Shown here piece after piece: positions 14,336 to 25,489 of a stretch of 64,000 bases of DNA; position 1 is the stretch's first letter, and every line of letters starts with the position of its first letter. Source of the stretch: Isoetes taiwanensis (taxonomy: Eukaryota; Streptophyta; Lycopodiopsida; Isoetales; Isoetaceae); NCBI GenBank assembly GCA_021234155.1, contig JAJEKV010000574.1:1-64000 (forward strand). The letters are read 5' to 3'. Position numbers and translations under genes: made by a program. Below the pieces are notes generated by a model. That model searched no databases, was not told the origin of the DNA, and saw nothing but the letters and a program-made list of their open reading frames with translations.

Positions 14336-14559
14336 GGATTGCCCTGCAAGGTATGCATAATCAACGACCTTTATATGCACTTGTGCATCCCAAGACCCAG
14401 TGGTGTTAGTAGGTGGCTGGGGCTTTAATGATTGCAGCATGGTATGATTGTAGTCATCTTGTGTCATGGGAGGCTTTTCGGACAAGATTCTTGCTAGATA
14501 GGTGGGATCGATAAATTTCAGCTTGGGTAGTCAATTTTTTGCCAGCAATTGTGCAGCAA

Positions 14560-14990
14560 CCATAGGCTATTATATCTATTTGGATATGTGATGCGCACGT
14601 TAAGCCAGAGCAGTTTATTTCTTCCACCTACAGGTTGCTTTTGTATTGTGACCCTTTTCCTCTGTCCCAACTATGGGATCTTCAAGTTCCTCAACTACAA
14701 TGGGAAAGCATTTGGATGTTTTGGGATAAACTGCTTCACCCTAAAGTGTAAGCGCTATGATGGCAAATTCTCTATAGATGTATTTGGGAGAATGTATTAG
14801 TCCATAAGATGGATTCGAGAATCACATATCTTTGTTCTCTCTACGGCCAAGGAGTTGAAACTCTTGAACATTGCTTCTTCTTGTGTGTTGCTTGGTCATG
14901 GTTGTTCACTTTTTTTAGTGCTTCATTCACCAGCCAGAAGATCCTACTTGCGTGTTATCCCCTTCCTTGGTCTAAGTTGCATTTGTGAGT
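14560..14990 (+). mobile_element. LINE 3' fragment with zinc-finger-like domain (zf-RVT type)
   Basis: Around 14750-14960 a plus-strand frame reads WQILYRCIWENVLVHKM, then YLCSLYGQGVETLEHCFFLC. This is the Cys-rich C-terminal segment common in plant L1 ORF2 proteins (CxxC-like, then ETLEH.FF.C). The preceding LLHPK wording also recurs on the minus strand at 62640-62345, suggesting the same LINE family. It is frame-broken and lacks the RT. Confidence 0.7.
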
Positions 14991-16668
14991 GGCTATGTAT
15001 TTTTGAAGGAGTAGAGAATTCTAATTAGTAGTTGCTTTATTGTGCTCAACACAAGATTATTAAAGCTTATCAGTGCTCGTCTGTACTTGACGAAATGAAA
15101 GTCATAATTTGGCAGACGTATTTATAGTGTACTCATGCATAGATCTTAGTTGGATTAGCTTATCCACTAAGGTTTTATTCATGCCTAAATAGCATGAATA
15201 ACTCTAAATAGCAAGCCAAGTGCCTATTCCACAAAGAAAGGAGTTCTTCTGCTGTTTACAGCAACAACCATCAAAAAGACGACAAAATGAAGCAACAAAA
15301 TTGCAAACCCTATTTGTGAAATACGAAGTGCATGCTTTCTAAACCATAAACAACTTATAACAAATGGTCAAAACAATAACAAAATCCAAATTTCAAACTG
15401 CACAATAAAGTTTGCATAATTAGTTTCGTATTGCGGGAGGGTATTCTCGCAATGGTTGAAAATAAGATTTGGGTATCGTATTGTATAGAAAACCATATAC
15501 TTTAAGCAGTTTGAGCAGCTCGTTTTGGCTTAATGGTCTTCTTTCTATATGGAGTACTTTAGATGGGTTTTGTGCAATGGTATAAGAAGAGAAAGTGATA
15601 GAACCAATTTTGGAAGGTATTGGGATTCAATCACGATGCCACGGACAGTCCACTAGTGAAGCCCACGAATACTTTCGGCGGATTTGCAAGCCTTGAGCAT
15701 CTTTGTTATCTTCCTTATGTATTTCACAAAATCTGGCCCCTCCGTGGGTTTGAATCCCAGACTCGGAGTCTGCAGCAGAGGTAGTTGAGAGCCATGAAGG
15801 CAGGAAGAAAGTCCCTATGCCAAATCCGGCGACGAGGGACTAAGAGGCCCGATTTGAGGGCTTGCAATTCTAGTTCTTGTTTCTTTGCTTTTGGGATAGC
15901 CAGATTTGTTGGTCTACAACGCCAAATCATGATTGGGGGCATTCCAACCCTTGTTCTTAAGAATTTGATGAGACCTGTTTCAAGCCCATGCCTCTACTTT
16001 TATGTCAGATTGTTTGTATTTGATGTTGTCCATTCTATAGACTCTAGCGAGGCCATTGCGACCTGGCGGTTGAATCCTCAGACCTAAACTGGCGGCCACT
16101 GACTTTTGACCGTGTGGCGGGGCTTGTTTCATACACTTCTTTTTTATTGTTGCTTACTTCGACAATGGGTCTCTAGCCAATTATTGATAGGAGGAAAAGA
16201 CAATGATGTTCCTGCACCTTTGGGTTGTGCAAGAGTTTTAAAATAATGTTGACCTTGGATATAAAAAATTCCATGGAATCTTCCATAAACCGAGGGGCCT
16301 GAATTAGCAGTAGAAACATTAACAATAAAAAAGGTGATACTAAGCAGACATGGACAAATAGCATTTCAAAAACATGTAAAGTACACCTACCCCACGTTCT
16401 GCTCCCATATTGGAATATAGTGCTGACACGTGGCATAGTTTCAAACCCGGAAAGTGTTGTAAAAATGGTGGTACTTAACTTTTTTATCAGAAAGTCTAGT
16501 AACAATTTTTTAAGGTTGAGTAAAATTTTACAGAATGCAAGGTAAAAGATACAGAATCAATAGTAACAAAATCAAAATCAATGGTAAAAACTTGCAGAAT
16601 GCAAGTAAAAAGTTTTGTATTCAGCTTAAAGTTTCACAGTGACAAAACAAAACAAAACAAGTTTCTAA
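14991..16668. other. Intergenic, nothing firmly recognised
   Basis: Contains ORFs at 15785-16087 (+) and 16505-16173 (-) that match nothing I know. The 15790-15940 part shares the words CCAAATCCGGCG with 18850 inside the TIR element, hinting at a common source, but the similarity is too short to assert. Confidence 0.4.
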
Positions 16669-17090
16669 AGGAGGTGCACCCTGGACTAGCACAGTCGACT
16701 GATTCGTCGATCCTATGACCCAGATCGTATGTTGGGGCCTCTGAGCTTCCCTCGTTTCGCTTATAGTCATTTATGATTGGAGGCGCCTATGATTTTTGAA
16801 ATATGAAATACAATTTCGCCTAACGTTTTGAGGGAATATCAAACCTCTATACGGTTTTTCCTAAGATTTTAGAATATGAAATACGGGGGCTCGAACCTCT
16901 ACCAAAATAACTCAATGTCCTAATAAGACTACTTTAACCACTGTACTCAGTGAGCTAATGTGATTATTTTTTGTCTTGAATAAATGTTTTTTTTATAACA
17001 ACCCATTCAACTGTTTTAGGGAAAAAATGGTCTATGGTTTCAGGATTTGTTTATTTTTATATCCATATCAAATCCCACTGGAACGCCCTG
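16669..17090 (-). repeat. Dispersed repeat with tRNA-like box A and box B, copy 1
   Basis: On the minus strand, 16957-16938 reads TAGCTCACTGAGTACAGTGG (box A-like) and 16897-16887 reads GGTTCGAGCCC, a perfect box B core. This is the internal promoter pattern of tRNA-derived SINEs. The box spacing is wider than in a tRNA. A second copy is recognisable at 35258-35512, 40345-40394 and 41512-41640, where two LINEs split it. The shared part extends beyond the tRNA-like head, so the SINE may sit inside a longer repeat. The (TTTTG)n-like run near 16640-16665 could be its tail. Confidence 0.55.
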
Positions 17091-17415
17091 TTATTTTGCT
17101 ACATATTCAGACACATCCAGAGAAGTACCACCAGCTACAATGATACAGTTGTTGAACGTATCACATCCTTCTTATACTCTCTCATCTCCTCCTCCCCGGA
17201 TTCTTTCCACATATCAACCTGAAAATCCTCTTCATTATCTTCGTCTTCTAGAAGAACACGAATATTCAGGATAAAAGAAGGTGCTCCACAATCACTTATA
17301 CATGAATCAACCATACCAGGCTGATCATACACAGTTAAAACTTCAAACAAAACATGAGAATAGAAATAGAAGAACACCAAAACCCTATAATATCCTACTA
17401 TTACAACTTACTACG
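17091..17415 (-). other. Possible exon fragment, left of chromovirus insertion
   Basis: The minus-strand frame 17380-17135 holds TVYDQPGMVDSCISDCGAP and an acidic stretch LEDEDNEEDFQVDMWKESGE. Its composition is plausibly coding, and the sequence continues across the retrotransposon at 27468. I recognise no family. Confidence 0.3.
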
Positions 17416-17420
17416 TGCAG

Positions 17421-17596
17421 TGCTATATGCCAAGGACGTGGATCTTTGGGCCTTTGGTCCAAAGAGGGCCTTAAGGACCAAAGGGGGGCATGCATGCTAT
17501 ATAGTAGCTCGGGGGAGAGCTCTGGGGCAGCTGTGTCTTGGTTGAGGGCTCGTGGTTGGGTGGTGAGATAGCGTGCCACGTCAAGAGTCCATTTTA
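17421..17596 (+). repeat. Chromovirus 5' LTR (176 bp)
   Basis: Starts TGCTATATGCC and ends CCATTTTA. It contains a TATA-like GCTATATAG near 17490 and an inverted repeat CCTTTGGTCC/GGACCAAAGG (17451-17460 and 17475-17484). It is shorter than the right-hand LTRs because one AAAGAGGGC...TTTGG unit is missing. Confidence 0.92.
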
Positions 17597-17597
17597 G

Positions 17598-17609
17598 TGG
17601 TATCAGAGC
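17598..17609 (+). promoter_or_regulatory. Primer-binding site (tRNA-iMet type)
   Basis: TGGTATCAGAGC lies one base after the 5' LTR. It is the standard plant LTR-retrotransposon primer site complementary to initiator methionine tRNA. Confidence 0.93.
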
Positions 17610-17620
17610 AACAAGTTTCG

Positions 17621-18071
17621 ATGGCCGGTTCTCCTGTCAATGTTAACTTTGAGGATGAAGAGCTCAAGGAAAAACTTTTTGAGTTAGAGCATGATAGGTT
17701 GCTCATGAGAGAAAAACTTGCAGCTGCCGAGGCTCGAATTGCGGAGCTGCAAGAATTGGATTCTCTGTGGCCTTGGTGGCTTGATTGCGGCAAGGCTGCC
17801 GGCGTCCACGTAATGGCATCAAAACCGGTGCCAATGTCAAAATTGAATTCAAAAAGTATTCCGCTGCTACTAGTGATGCGGATGAACTTTTTGGCGTGGC
17901 TCCGGGATTTGATTTCATATTTTGCTAAGACTAAGGATGGCGAAGACACTCGGTTATATTTTCTTTGGCGTCATCGGATGGGGTTACCAAAGGGCGGTGG
18001 CCGGATATCGGAAGAACCAGCTAGTCGATCAACCTATTGTTACCTTTGCGGAATTTGAAAAGCAAATCAAA
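17621..18071 (+). pseudogene. Chromovirus gag, first part
   Basis: Begins with the Met at 17621 just after the primer site. A charged, probably coiled-coil stretch follows (ELEHDRLLMREKLAAAEARI). After a frameshift the gag frame reads NQLVDQPIVTFAEFEKQIK up to the TIR element at 18072. Beyond that element gag resumes at 20327 (WERDLI, then EWNKLTQQ), so the interruption is a clean insertion. Frameshifts near 17790 and 17930 also break it. Confidence 0.8.
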
Positions 18072-20326
18072 CATTAGAGTTTTTGAGGTCAAATAAGGGC
18101 CCTTACTTTCGATGCCACGTCAAACATTTCATGGCCAATGGGGCGAGCTTGTGCCAGGATTTTTTATATATCGAGCCTCCTAAGTGCCTTCCGGTGTGTC
18201 ACCCTTAGGTAGGTTCGGCAATGCACCGATGCCCGTGCCTCTTGGTGTGGGTGTATGCGATGGGGCGAAACAATAATGATGCTCAGCCCTCAATTCACGC
18301 CCAAGGTTTTTCATTCCAAAACTTAAATCACAAATTCGTGCCAAGAGAGCTCAAATCGATATGCTCAAATCAATCTGCTTGCTCCGATTCGGTTGAAGTA
18401 AATTTGATGAGCTTCTCTTATTAGTACATCTATTCCGCCACTCCATAATATTTTATGTATCGTTTTGTTGCTACAATGGGTAAAAAAACATACAACAAAT
18501 AGTGTCAAAGATGTTAAATAAAATACATTTAAGTCCATTGTGAAATTGTGAAGTGCTTAAACAAAATAGTACCCACGGTGCGAATAAGCGTCTCCTTTTG
18601 GCAAAGGAAACGTGCTTTTCGCACCGTGACCACTATAGCTTTTTGTTCATTTTTTTCCTTTTCTGCAAGTCTAATTGCTCCCAAAATCTGTTCTAGTAGT
18701 TCTTCATCACTTTGAGCTTCAATAAGGGCTCGAACTGTAAAAAGGGAGGCAGTTGATACAAAAGCGAACGGGCGGTTATAGAGATGGGAGGCGGAAGACT
18801 CCTGCCAGGAATCCGGCATCAACAAGCGGCCCAAAGCATGGCTGCCCCAAATCCGGCGTCTGAGAGCTTGATGTACCGTTGAATCGAAGTCTCTCTCTGC
18901 AATCACGATCCCAAATCCCAGTTTTGCTAGCCCGATCTGGTCGGTCTGAGAGGGCGCCATTAATTGTTTAAGTGTGGAGCTTCGGGCGGATCTTTGTAGA
19001 AGGAAGGCAAGATCAACGGTTATACTTGTAATATAACCTATGGCAAGGTGAGGATTTCTCGAGAAAGATTTATATCACGCTTATTGGGTAGTCAGCCCTT
19101 GTTCATATTCAAGCTCGGCTATGGCGGAGCTTTCTTTCTGTGTCCTCCTGCGGATTTAATTTTTAAATAGTGGAAGAGGAAGGGCTTGAATGGGCCTTAC
19201 AAACTATAGCGACAGAGAGAAAGATACATCAAGAAAATGGTTGCTCTTGATGGCAAGAAGCCCTGCACCTAAATCTCCATGTTAGAACAACGAGGTGATG
19301 TTTTTGGGGTTTTGTAAAACCCAAGTTCAAATGCCAATAACTTTTGCAAATGTCGAAGTCAATCCAAAGAACTCTGCTGGATTTGGCTTAAAATCTGGAC
19401 AAAAACCCTTTGCCTATGAGCTCGCTGCAAGCAAAAGCGGAGAAATGATAACTATTTGCATGTGCCTTACCGGTCAAAGCGCTTTTGCTTTGCCAAAGCG
19501 ACCTAGCTCCTCGATTGGCTCAGAAGAATCTACTTTGGGCGTGCTTATAAGCGTGCCCAAATAAACACAAAGAATCCACTTTGGGTATGCCCTTCACCCT
19601 AAGGGTTTAGCCCTCCAAATAACTGTGCGTCTGGTTGCAGAGACACAAGGGTTTAGCCCCCCAAATAACCGCATATGTATAGAACTCCATCCATCACGCT
19701 TGCCTTCCTAAATAAACATAGGCGCCATACCCAATTCTTACTTGAGAATTTTTTGAAGGGGGGAGGGATGCGTCATGCCACTGGAAAACCAAAAATGGAG
19801 GTGAAGCGAGAGGCCCTTCGTCTCAGAAAAGAAAGAGCGATGGAGCTGATACCTTTGCTTCAAAAAAATATCAAACAACGGGGGAAATTTGGGCCGATAG
19901 TCCAAGCTTGCCATTAATCCAGATGGATTCCTCGACCGTTTCTCTTTCAAGCAACAAAACTCGTAAAAATAAAGTGAGAGCTAGAATGAACATGATTGAT
20001 CCATTAGGAAGCTTCGATATGCTTTCGATTTGGGGAAGCGGCGGCAAGATATGAATGAACATGATTGATCCATTACCGGAAGCTTCGATATCGCTTTGCC
20101 AATCAGCGGTGCATAGAGACTCAAACAAAGGGAAATATGACCTCCCAATTTCCCCAATTTTCCCCCACCGCACGCATATGTTATTATTATGCGTAATTAA
20201 TAAAGATTCTGAACAAGACAAAATTATTATAGGTTTGGGATGGCTTTTTGCCCGAGGCTCTGAGTTCGGCATGCCATGTTGGCATTTCTTAGAAGGCCCT
20301 TAATTGACCTCAAAAATCCTCTAATG
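18072..20326. mobile_element. DNA-transposon-like element with terminal inverted repeats
   Basis: The left end (18072-18104) starts CATTAGAGTTTTTGAGGTC. The right end (20293-20326), reverse complemented, starts CATTAGAGGATTTTTGAGGTC, and both then run into AAGGGCC. Weaker similarity continues inwards to about 55 bp. Gag coding is interrupted exactly here. No transposase is recognised. A 143-aa minus-strand ORF (18960-18529) and smaller ORFs match nothing I know. Long imperfect TIRs with gene-like filler suggest a non-autonomous MULE or Pack-MULE-like element, but no 8-9 bp target duplication is evident. Confidence 0.6.
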
Positions 20327-20490
20327 AATCGTTTTTTGGGTCATAATTGGGAGCGCGATCTTATCATTTGAATGGAATAAGTTGACCCAACAAAACATGG
20401 AAACTGTTCGATCCTTTGCTTCCGGCAAGTATATGCATATGTCAATGAGACATCTAAAAAGGTACATCGAAGGCTTAGATTAGTTGATCG
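20327..20490 (+). pseudogene. Chromovirus gag, continuation
   Basis: Plus-strand frames read NRFLGHNWERDLI, EWNKLTQQNMETVRSFASGK and HLKRYIEGLD, the conserved middle of a gypsy gag. Continuity with 17621-18071 across the TIR element supports nesting. It loses similarity near 20490, where the second insert seems to begin. Confidence 0.65.
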
Positions 20491-22730
20491 ATGAATGACA
20501 AAGCATCTGTTTTGTTAAAGAACATGAAAATCAGCTTGCTAAGTTTGAGATCATAACTTTACAAAGACCTGCTTGGCAGAGCAAACAGTTTAAAAGATGT
20601 GTTGAGAAACTCAGGATAATAGTGTGTTGTGCATGCGTTGACTTTGCGAGAGAACTACACATGGAAACCGAGGGACGAAGTGCAATCGAGCATTGGAATC
20701 TTGATCAAATTAGTATTTTGGTCCATATTTCAATGATGAAAATAGAAGGTAAGCTTAAAAAGCGGTGGATGAGGAAGCATGACACTCATTTTTTGTGCAA
20801 CATGGTTTTAAATTACATTTGGGGTGGCTTAAGAATAATGGAGGTGGACACATAAACCTTCATTATGTGTGGTCGGATAGTTGTGCATCTCGGTTCAAAT
20901 GTCAGACGGGCATAGTATGGAATTTGTAGATACCATGTTGAAAATAAAATTCGAAGTGATATGGAATTTCTTTAGATCGGCCATGGGAAAGGCACACATG
21001 ATGGCGAGGCTGGTATAGCAAAGTTGTGGCTTGAGGCGGCGGAGAAAACAAAATGGCATGCCCGATGGCAGTGCGACAACGGCTTGTGCGGTTTTAAGGG
21101 CCAAGGAATCGGATTGTGAAAGGGTGTTTTGGGAGGTTGGAAAAGCAGATGTGAGCAGGCAGCAAGCATTCAATTGCAAGACTTTAAGCGGTACTTTCGG
21201 CGGATACATTACATTGTCAACTATAAACCCAGCCCAGATCCAACAAAGTTGCTATGCGAGACCACTCTAGATGCTTTTGTGATGCTTGCATGAACTTCAA
21301 TTAGTTGAATTGTGAGAATATTAAACATTGTGGAGAATGGTCTCTAAAAGTTTGGAGCCCACAGATCATATTGCCTCTCGTGGTGAAGCTGAAAATGATG
21401 TGGATGTTTTGTATGCGAAGACAAAGGCTGGTTTAGATGACAACTGTAGGAGTTTTGGATGTATTTGTGTCTTTGCGACACCGGACAATGTGGAAGGTGT
21501 TTCATACTATGTTCTCATGTGCACGGGGGGAAAAGCATGCATTGGAAGAAGATTCAATTGATGACTATGGAAATGAATACTCTGCTTTGGCACTAGTGTC
21601 ATTGAAGGACAATATTATGAACTAATCGGTTGCCACAATAAGTATAAACCGCTTCCTACTAAGAATGTTTTGGTACTGCAGAATCTGTGATTGGGGTTGG
21701 AATCCCATTCAAGAAAGTAAAACACAGGCTGAAGGGGGCAAGCATAGCATTTCACTTGCCAGATGAAGTCCATGAGACATTGTTATCCCAACTTCCAGCA
21801 AGATGACATGGACTAAGTGGATCGTGGTACTTTCCAGAAATATTGTAATACTTTGTTCATATAAAAGATAAGAACTGAACAAATTTTCATTGTACATGAC
21901 ATGGACTACTTTAGAAGTGCATTAGGTACATCAATGTACATAAGATGTACAACATATGTACATCTGTTGTACATTCTAGAAATATTATAAAAATTTGTTA
22001 AGTGTAAGTTTATTAGAATTGAACATAAGAAAGTTGAATTGCATAAACATTAAAAATAGTTTCAGTCATGGCAAATGGACAGGTTTTCATGTACAAATGG
22101 TTGATATATTTATATTGTGGACATAAATACAACACACCTGAAAATGAGCATGGCTCATAATTCATGGCCTAGCTTCAAAATGTCAGTAGGAGCCTGATAT
22201 CTTATGACTATTGCATCATGTCTTCCAGCCCGCCAAGAGGCTGAAGAGATATCCTCTAAAGCAGTAGTCCATGCGGTTTCTATAGCGTGCCCTGGCAAAC
22301 CTTTCCATCCTACATGGCTGCATCTTCGGGACGCGTGCCTTCCCCAAGGGTTGTGCAACAAGTGATTTTGCTGCCAATATACATTTCATAGTTGCTCGTT
22401 CCTCATAATTTTCAATATGGCCAACCTTTTCCCAAAGTCCATGAGCAATGATATAGAGGCAATAATCGGTCCCCACCCTATGTACTTGCGACTTGTGTTG
22501 GTTTGTATTACCTCACGGGTGCGCGTGAGAACTCTATCTCTTAGTTTCTTAATAGTCTTTTGTGTTTTGATCCATTCATCTACAAAACAAATGAAGATCA
22601 CTTAATTATGTATACACACTCATAATTGTACCCATAAGAAAGACAAATAAAAAGCAGTACTCAAGTGCAATGAACAAAAACTTTGATACATATATTCATA
22701 ACATTTGAATTTGTACATCGGTCAAAGTCT
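20490..22730. other. Second insert in gag, unidentified, with coding-like remnants
   Basis: Between gag pieces there are about 2.2 kb of foreign sequence. At 20940-21700 the plus strand shows protein-like segments spread over frames: AKLWLEAAEKTKWHARWQCD, CRSFGCICVFATPDNVEGVS, then HALEEDSIDDYGNEYSALAL. I do not recognise the family. It could be a captured gene piece or a transposase too worn to identify. No terminal inverted repeats or LTRs were found at its edges, so its boundaries are approximate. Confidence 0.4.
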
Positions 22731-23560
22731 GTACCAACAATGGGCCGGTCGAGAGGCCAATAACATCATGGGTGGGGTTCATCGTTGGGTGCAGGCTAAG
22801 CTTCGACTGCGATTGGCAATCTTTCTTTTGGTGAGCTCTGTAAGATGGCAGGGAAAGTAGAGGAGGAAGGTTTGGCCCTCACGGAAGCCATTAATGCTCG
22901 ACGTGGCCTCAAAGTTTCTATGAAAGAGGCGAGTGGTTTTAGGGATAAATCAATGGGATCTGCTCCGAGTGCAGGCCATTCAAACGACCGCTACCACGGG
23001 CGTTGCGGATAATGAACTGTTGGGGCCAAAGAGCCAAAGGAATCTTATCAAGCACGCAAGAAGCGGCTTATGCGGGAGAATAAGTGTTTTGTTTGTTATT
23101 CAGCCGATCATAAGTTTTATGAATCCCCTACTTATTTGGAAAAGAAAGAGGGGGAGAAAGGAAGCTACACCTGTTCTTAAGTGCGGGACTAAGAAAGAGG
23201 AGCTTATGTTGCGAGAGATGGAAAAGGGGAAGAAGATGGCTACGGTCCGGGAAAATGGGATATGGATTCTGTTGAGAATAGTAGTCTCTTACGATTTTGG
23301 GCTACTATTCAAGATCAAAAAGTACATGTCTTATTCGATCCCAGGGCGGTGAGTTTGATTTTATTTTTTCGCTTGGTAAAAGAACTAAAATTAACTTCTA
23401 TTCCTTTATCAAGTGATGTAGAATTATCTTACGCTTTCTTGAATGTTGCCCCTCCGCCTTCTTCATTTATGGTCAAGGATGTTGAATTTCAATTGCGGGG
23501 ATATATGCGTAAGCGTTCTTTCATGGTTTTGACCTTGGAGATATGGATATTATTCTAGGC
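22731..23560 (+). pseudogene. Chromovirus gag 3' end, zinc knuckle and protease
   Basis: Gag resumes with REANNIMGGVHRWVQAKLR. Near 23075-23125 lies a decayed CCHC knuckle (CFVCYSADHKFYESPTY; the last Cys is now Ser). The protease-like domain at 23285-23560 reads VHVLFDPRAVSLILFFRLVK, where the expected active-site D-S/T/P-G-A has become DPRA. It ends with a flap-like region to about 23560. Stop codons and frame changes interrupt it. Confidence 0.75.
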
Positions 23561-23779
23561 ATGCCATGGCATAAGGCTATTAATCCTTTTATAGATTGGA
23601 AGCGGGTATTGTTATGTTATCCTTGGAAGGGGGTAAAAAGACCTTCAAGTTTGTGAAGGATGATATTGTTTCCCCTATTCCAACAGTTTATGTTGTACAG
23701 TTTAAACGTTTGGCAATGAAAACTCATTTTGTGTATTTGGTGGTTTTGCGTTCTAAGTTTGATGTATCCCCATTAAATG

Positions 23780-24113
23780 TGTTACACACTAGCACCTCTA
23801 GTGATAACCAACACAACAAAAGGGCGGATCCTTCAAGGAAATCGTTATCCAATGGGCCCCAACCTTTCCAGGCTTTATCCCATACCCCACAGACCATATC
23901 AATTCCTCCCCCTCCTCGAGATGCTTGCCCTCAAGCATGTGGAACACACCAATGTTGCCACGAGGAATTGAACCTTGGCTCTGAAACCAAATGTTACACA
24001 CTAGCACCTCTAGTGATAACCAACACAACAAAAGGGCGGATCCTTCAAGGAAATCGTTATCCAATGGGCCCCAACCTTTCCAGGCTTTATCCCATACCCC
24101 ACAGACCATATCA
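23780..24113 (-). mobile_element. TRIM retrotransposon, 334 bp, nested in chromovirus pol
   Basis: Two 122-bp direct repeats, 23780-23901 and 23992-24113, are identical by eye. Read on the minus strand they begin TGATATGG and end GTGTAACA (TG...CA). Two bases after the minus-strand 5' LTR lies TGGTTTCAGAGCC (23989-23977), a near match to the tRNA-iMet primer site. Directly before the 3' LTR lies a purine tract GAGGAGGGGGAGGAAT (23917-23902). The element is flanked by AAATG at 23775-23779 and 24114-24118, a 5-bp target duplication. It has no coding capacity, so it needs enzymes from elsewhere. Confidence 0.92.
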
Positions 24114-24118
24114 AAATG

Positions 24119-24848
24119 AGAGTCAAACAATCTTTTTGCATTATTTTGATGATGTCTTTTCAAATGAAATTCCACAAACTTTGCCACCCCAATGTTTGGA
24201 GGACCACAGGATTGATCTTCTTCCTGGGAAAGAACCTCCTAATCAAGCTCCTTATCGGAGAATGCATGGCCAACAAGTTGAGATTAGGCGCCCGGCTTGA
24301 TGAGTTACTTCAAGTTTGGATTGATCCGCCATGGTTCTTCACCTTTTGGTGCTCTGTCTTGTTGGTTAAGAAAAAGATAATTCTGGCGCATGTGTATAGA
24401 TTATCGCGCTTTGAATCGATAACCATAAAGAATCGGTTTCCTATACCAAGGGCGGATGATTTGTTTGATCAACTCCAAGGTGCCACAGTTTTTAGTCGTC
24501 TTGATCTTAAGTCGAGGTATTGGCAACTTAAGGTTGCGCTGAAGATGTTCATAAGCGTTTAGGACAACCTTTGGTCATTATGAGTTTTTGGTCATGCCAT
24601 TTGGACTTACAAATGTGCTGCTTCTTTTCTTGAGGCTAATGGGGCGAATATTTGAAGATGTGTATGGCATTTATGTTGTCGTGTTCTTTGATGACATATT
24701 AGTTTTTAGTAAGTCCGAGGAAGATCATTACTTGCATTTGCGAGAGGTTTTCCGTCGGTTAAGGGAGGAGTCTATTACTCTTAATCCTAAGAAAAGTATC
24801 TTTTCCAATCGGAAATTGAATATTTGGGTCATATTGTTTCTTATTTGA
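24119..24848 (+). pseudogene. Chromovirus reverse transcriptase
   Basis: Follows the TRIM. Motifs in order: a decayed N-terminal part (NQAPYRRM), then RFPIPRADDLFDQLQGATVF, FSRLDLKSRYWQLKV, VMPFGLTN, and the catalytic block VVFFDDILVFSKSEEDH with DD retained. LNPKKSIFSNRKL leads into the connection. Frameshifts lie near 24310, 24555 and 24830. The active-site DD pair is intact but the frame is not. Confidence 0.88.
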
Positions 24849-25330
24849 GGGTCTTAAAGTTGATCGGTAAAGGTCCAAGCAATTGTGGATTGCTTTGTAC
24901 CTACTTGATTCTTTGCATTGCGTTCCTTTACGGGTTTATGCGTTATTATAGGAAGTTTGTGCAATTTTGCTCGTTTAGCCAGATTTATATTTGTTGCTAT
25001 GAAAAGATGTTCCTTTCAATGGAATCATAATCATCGATTTGCTTTCCAAGTTTTAAAGGATGCCATGGTTAATCCTCGTTACTGCGTTTGCCAAAGTTTG
25101 GTCTACCTTTCTTGTTATGTGTTGATGCAAGTGGTGTGGCTTTGGGCTAGTTTTGATCTGAGGATGGTCATCCTATTGCTTATGAAATTCGGAAGTTTTT
25201 CGACACGGAAAGTAGATATAGTGTTTATGATAAGGAATTTCATTTGTCATTCATGCTTTGAAAGTGTGGCGACACTATCTTATAGGGTCAACAATTCATA
25301 CTTTGAGTGACCACCAAAGCATTAGGTACA
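24849..25330 (+). pseudogene. Chromovirus RNase H
   Basis: FYGFMRYYRKFVQFC-type connection sequence is followed by FQWNHNHRFAFQVLKDAM and, in other frames, DASGVAL, SRYSVYDKEFHL and TLSDHQ words. These are the standard gypsy RNase H landmarks, spread over three frames. Confidence 0.8.
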
Positions 25331-25489
25331 TTGTTTCACGAAAACATTATCGGAAAGGCGGTTGAAATGGGTTGCTTTTATGCGGCAATATGATTTCTCG
25401 ATGGATTATCGTCTGGTAAAGAGAATGTTGTAGCTGATGCTTTAAGTAGGCGTTATGCAGTTTGTTCTCTTTCTATAGCACAATCCAAC

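Noticed and set aside
16887-16957. Functional tRNA gene
   Set aside because: Box A and B are present but the intervening sequence is too long and no cloverleaf could be drawn.
18574-18628. Inverted repeat CACGGTGCGAA...TTCGCACCGTG as transposon ends
   Set aside because: Arms enclose only about 33 bp and lie inside a larger TIR element; more likely a local palindrome.
23780-24113. Simple local duplication within pol
   Set aside because: TG...CA ends, PBS, polypurine tract and target duplication together identify a TRIM instead.
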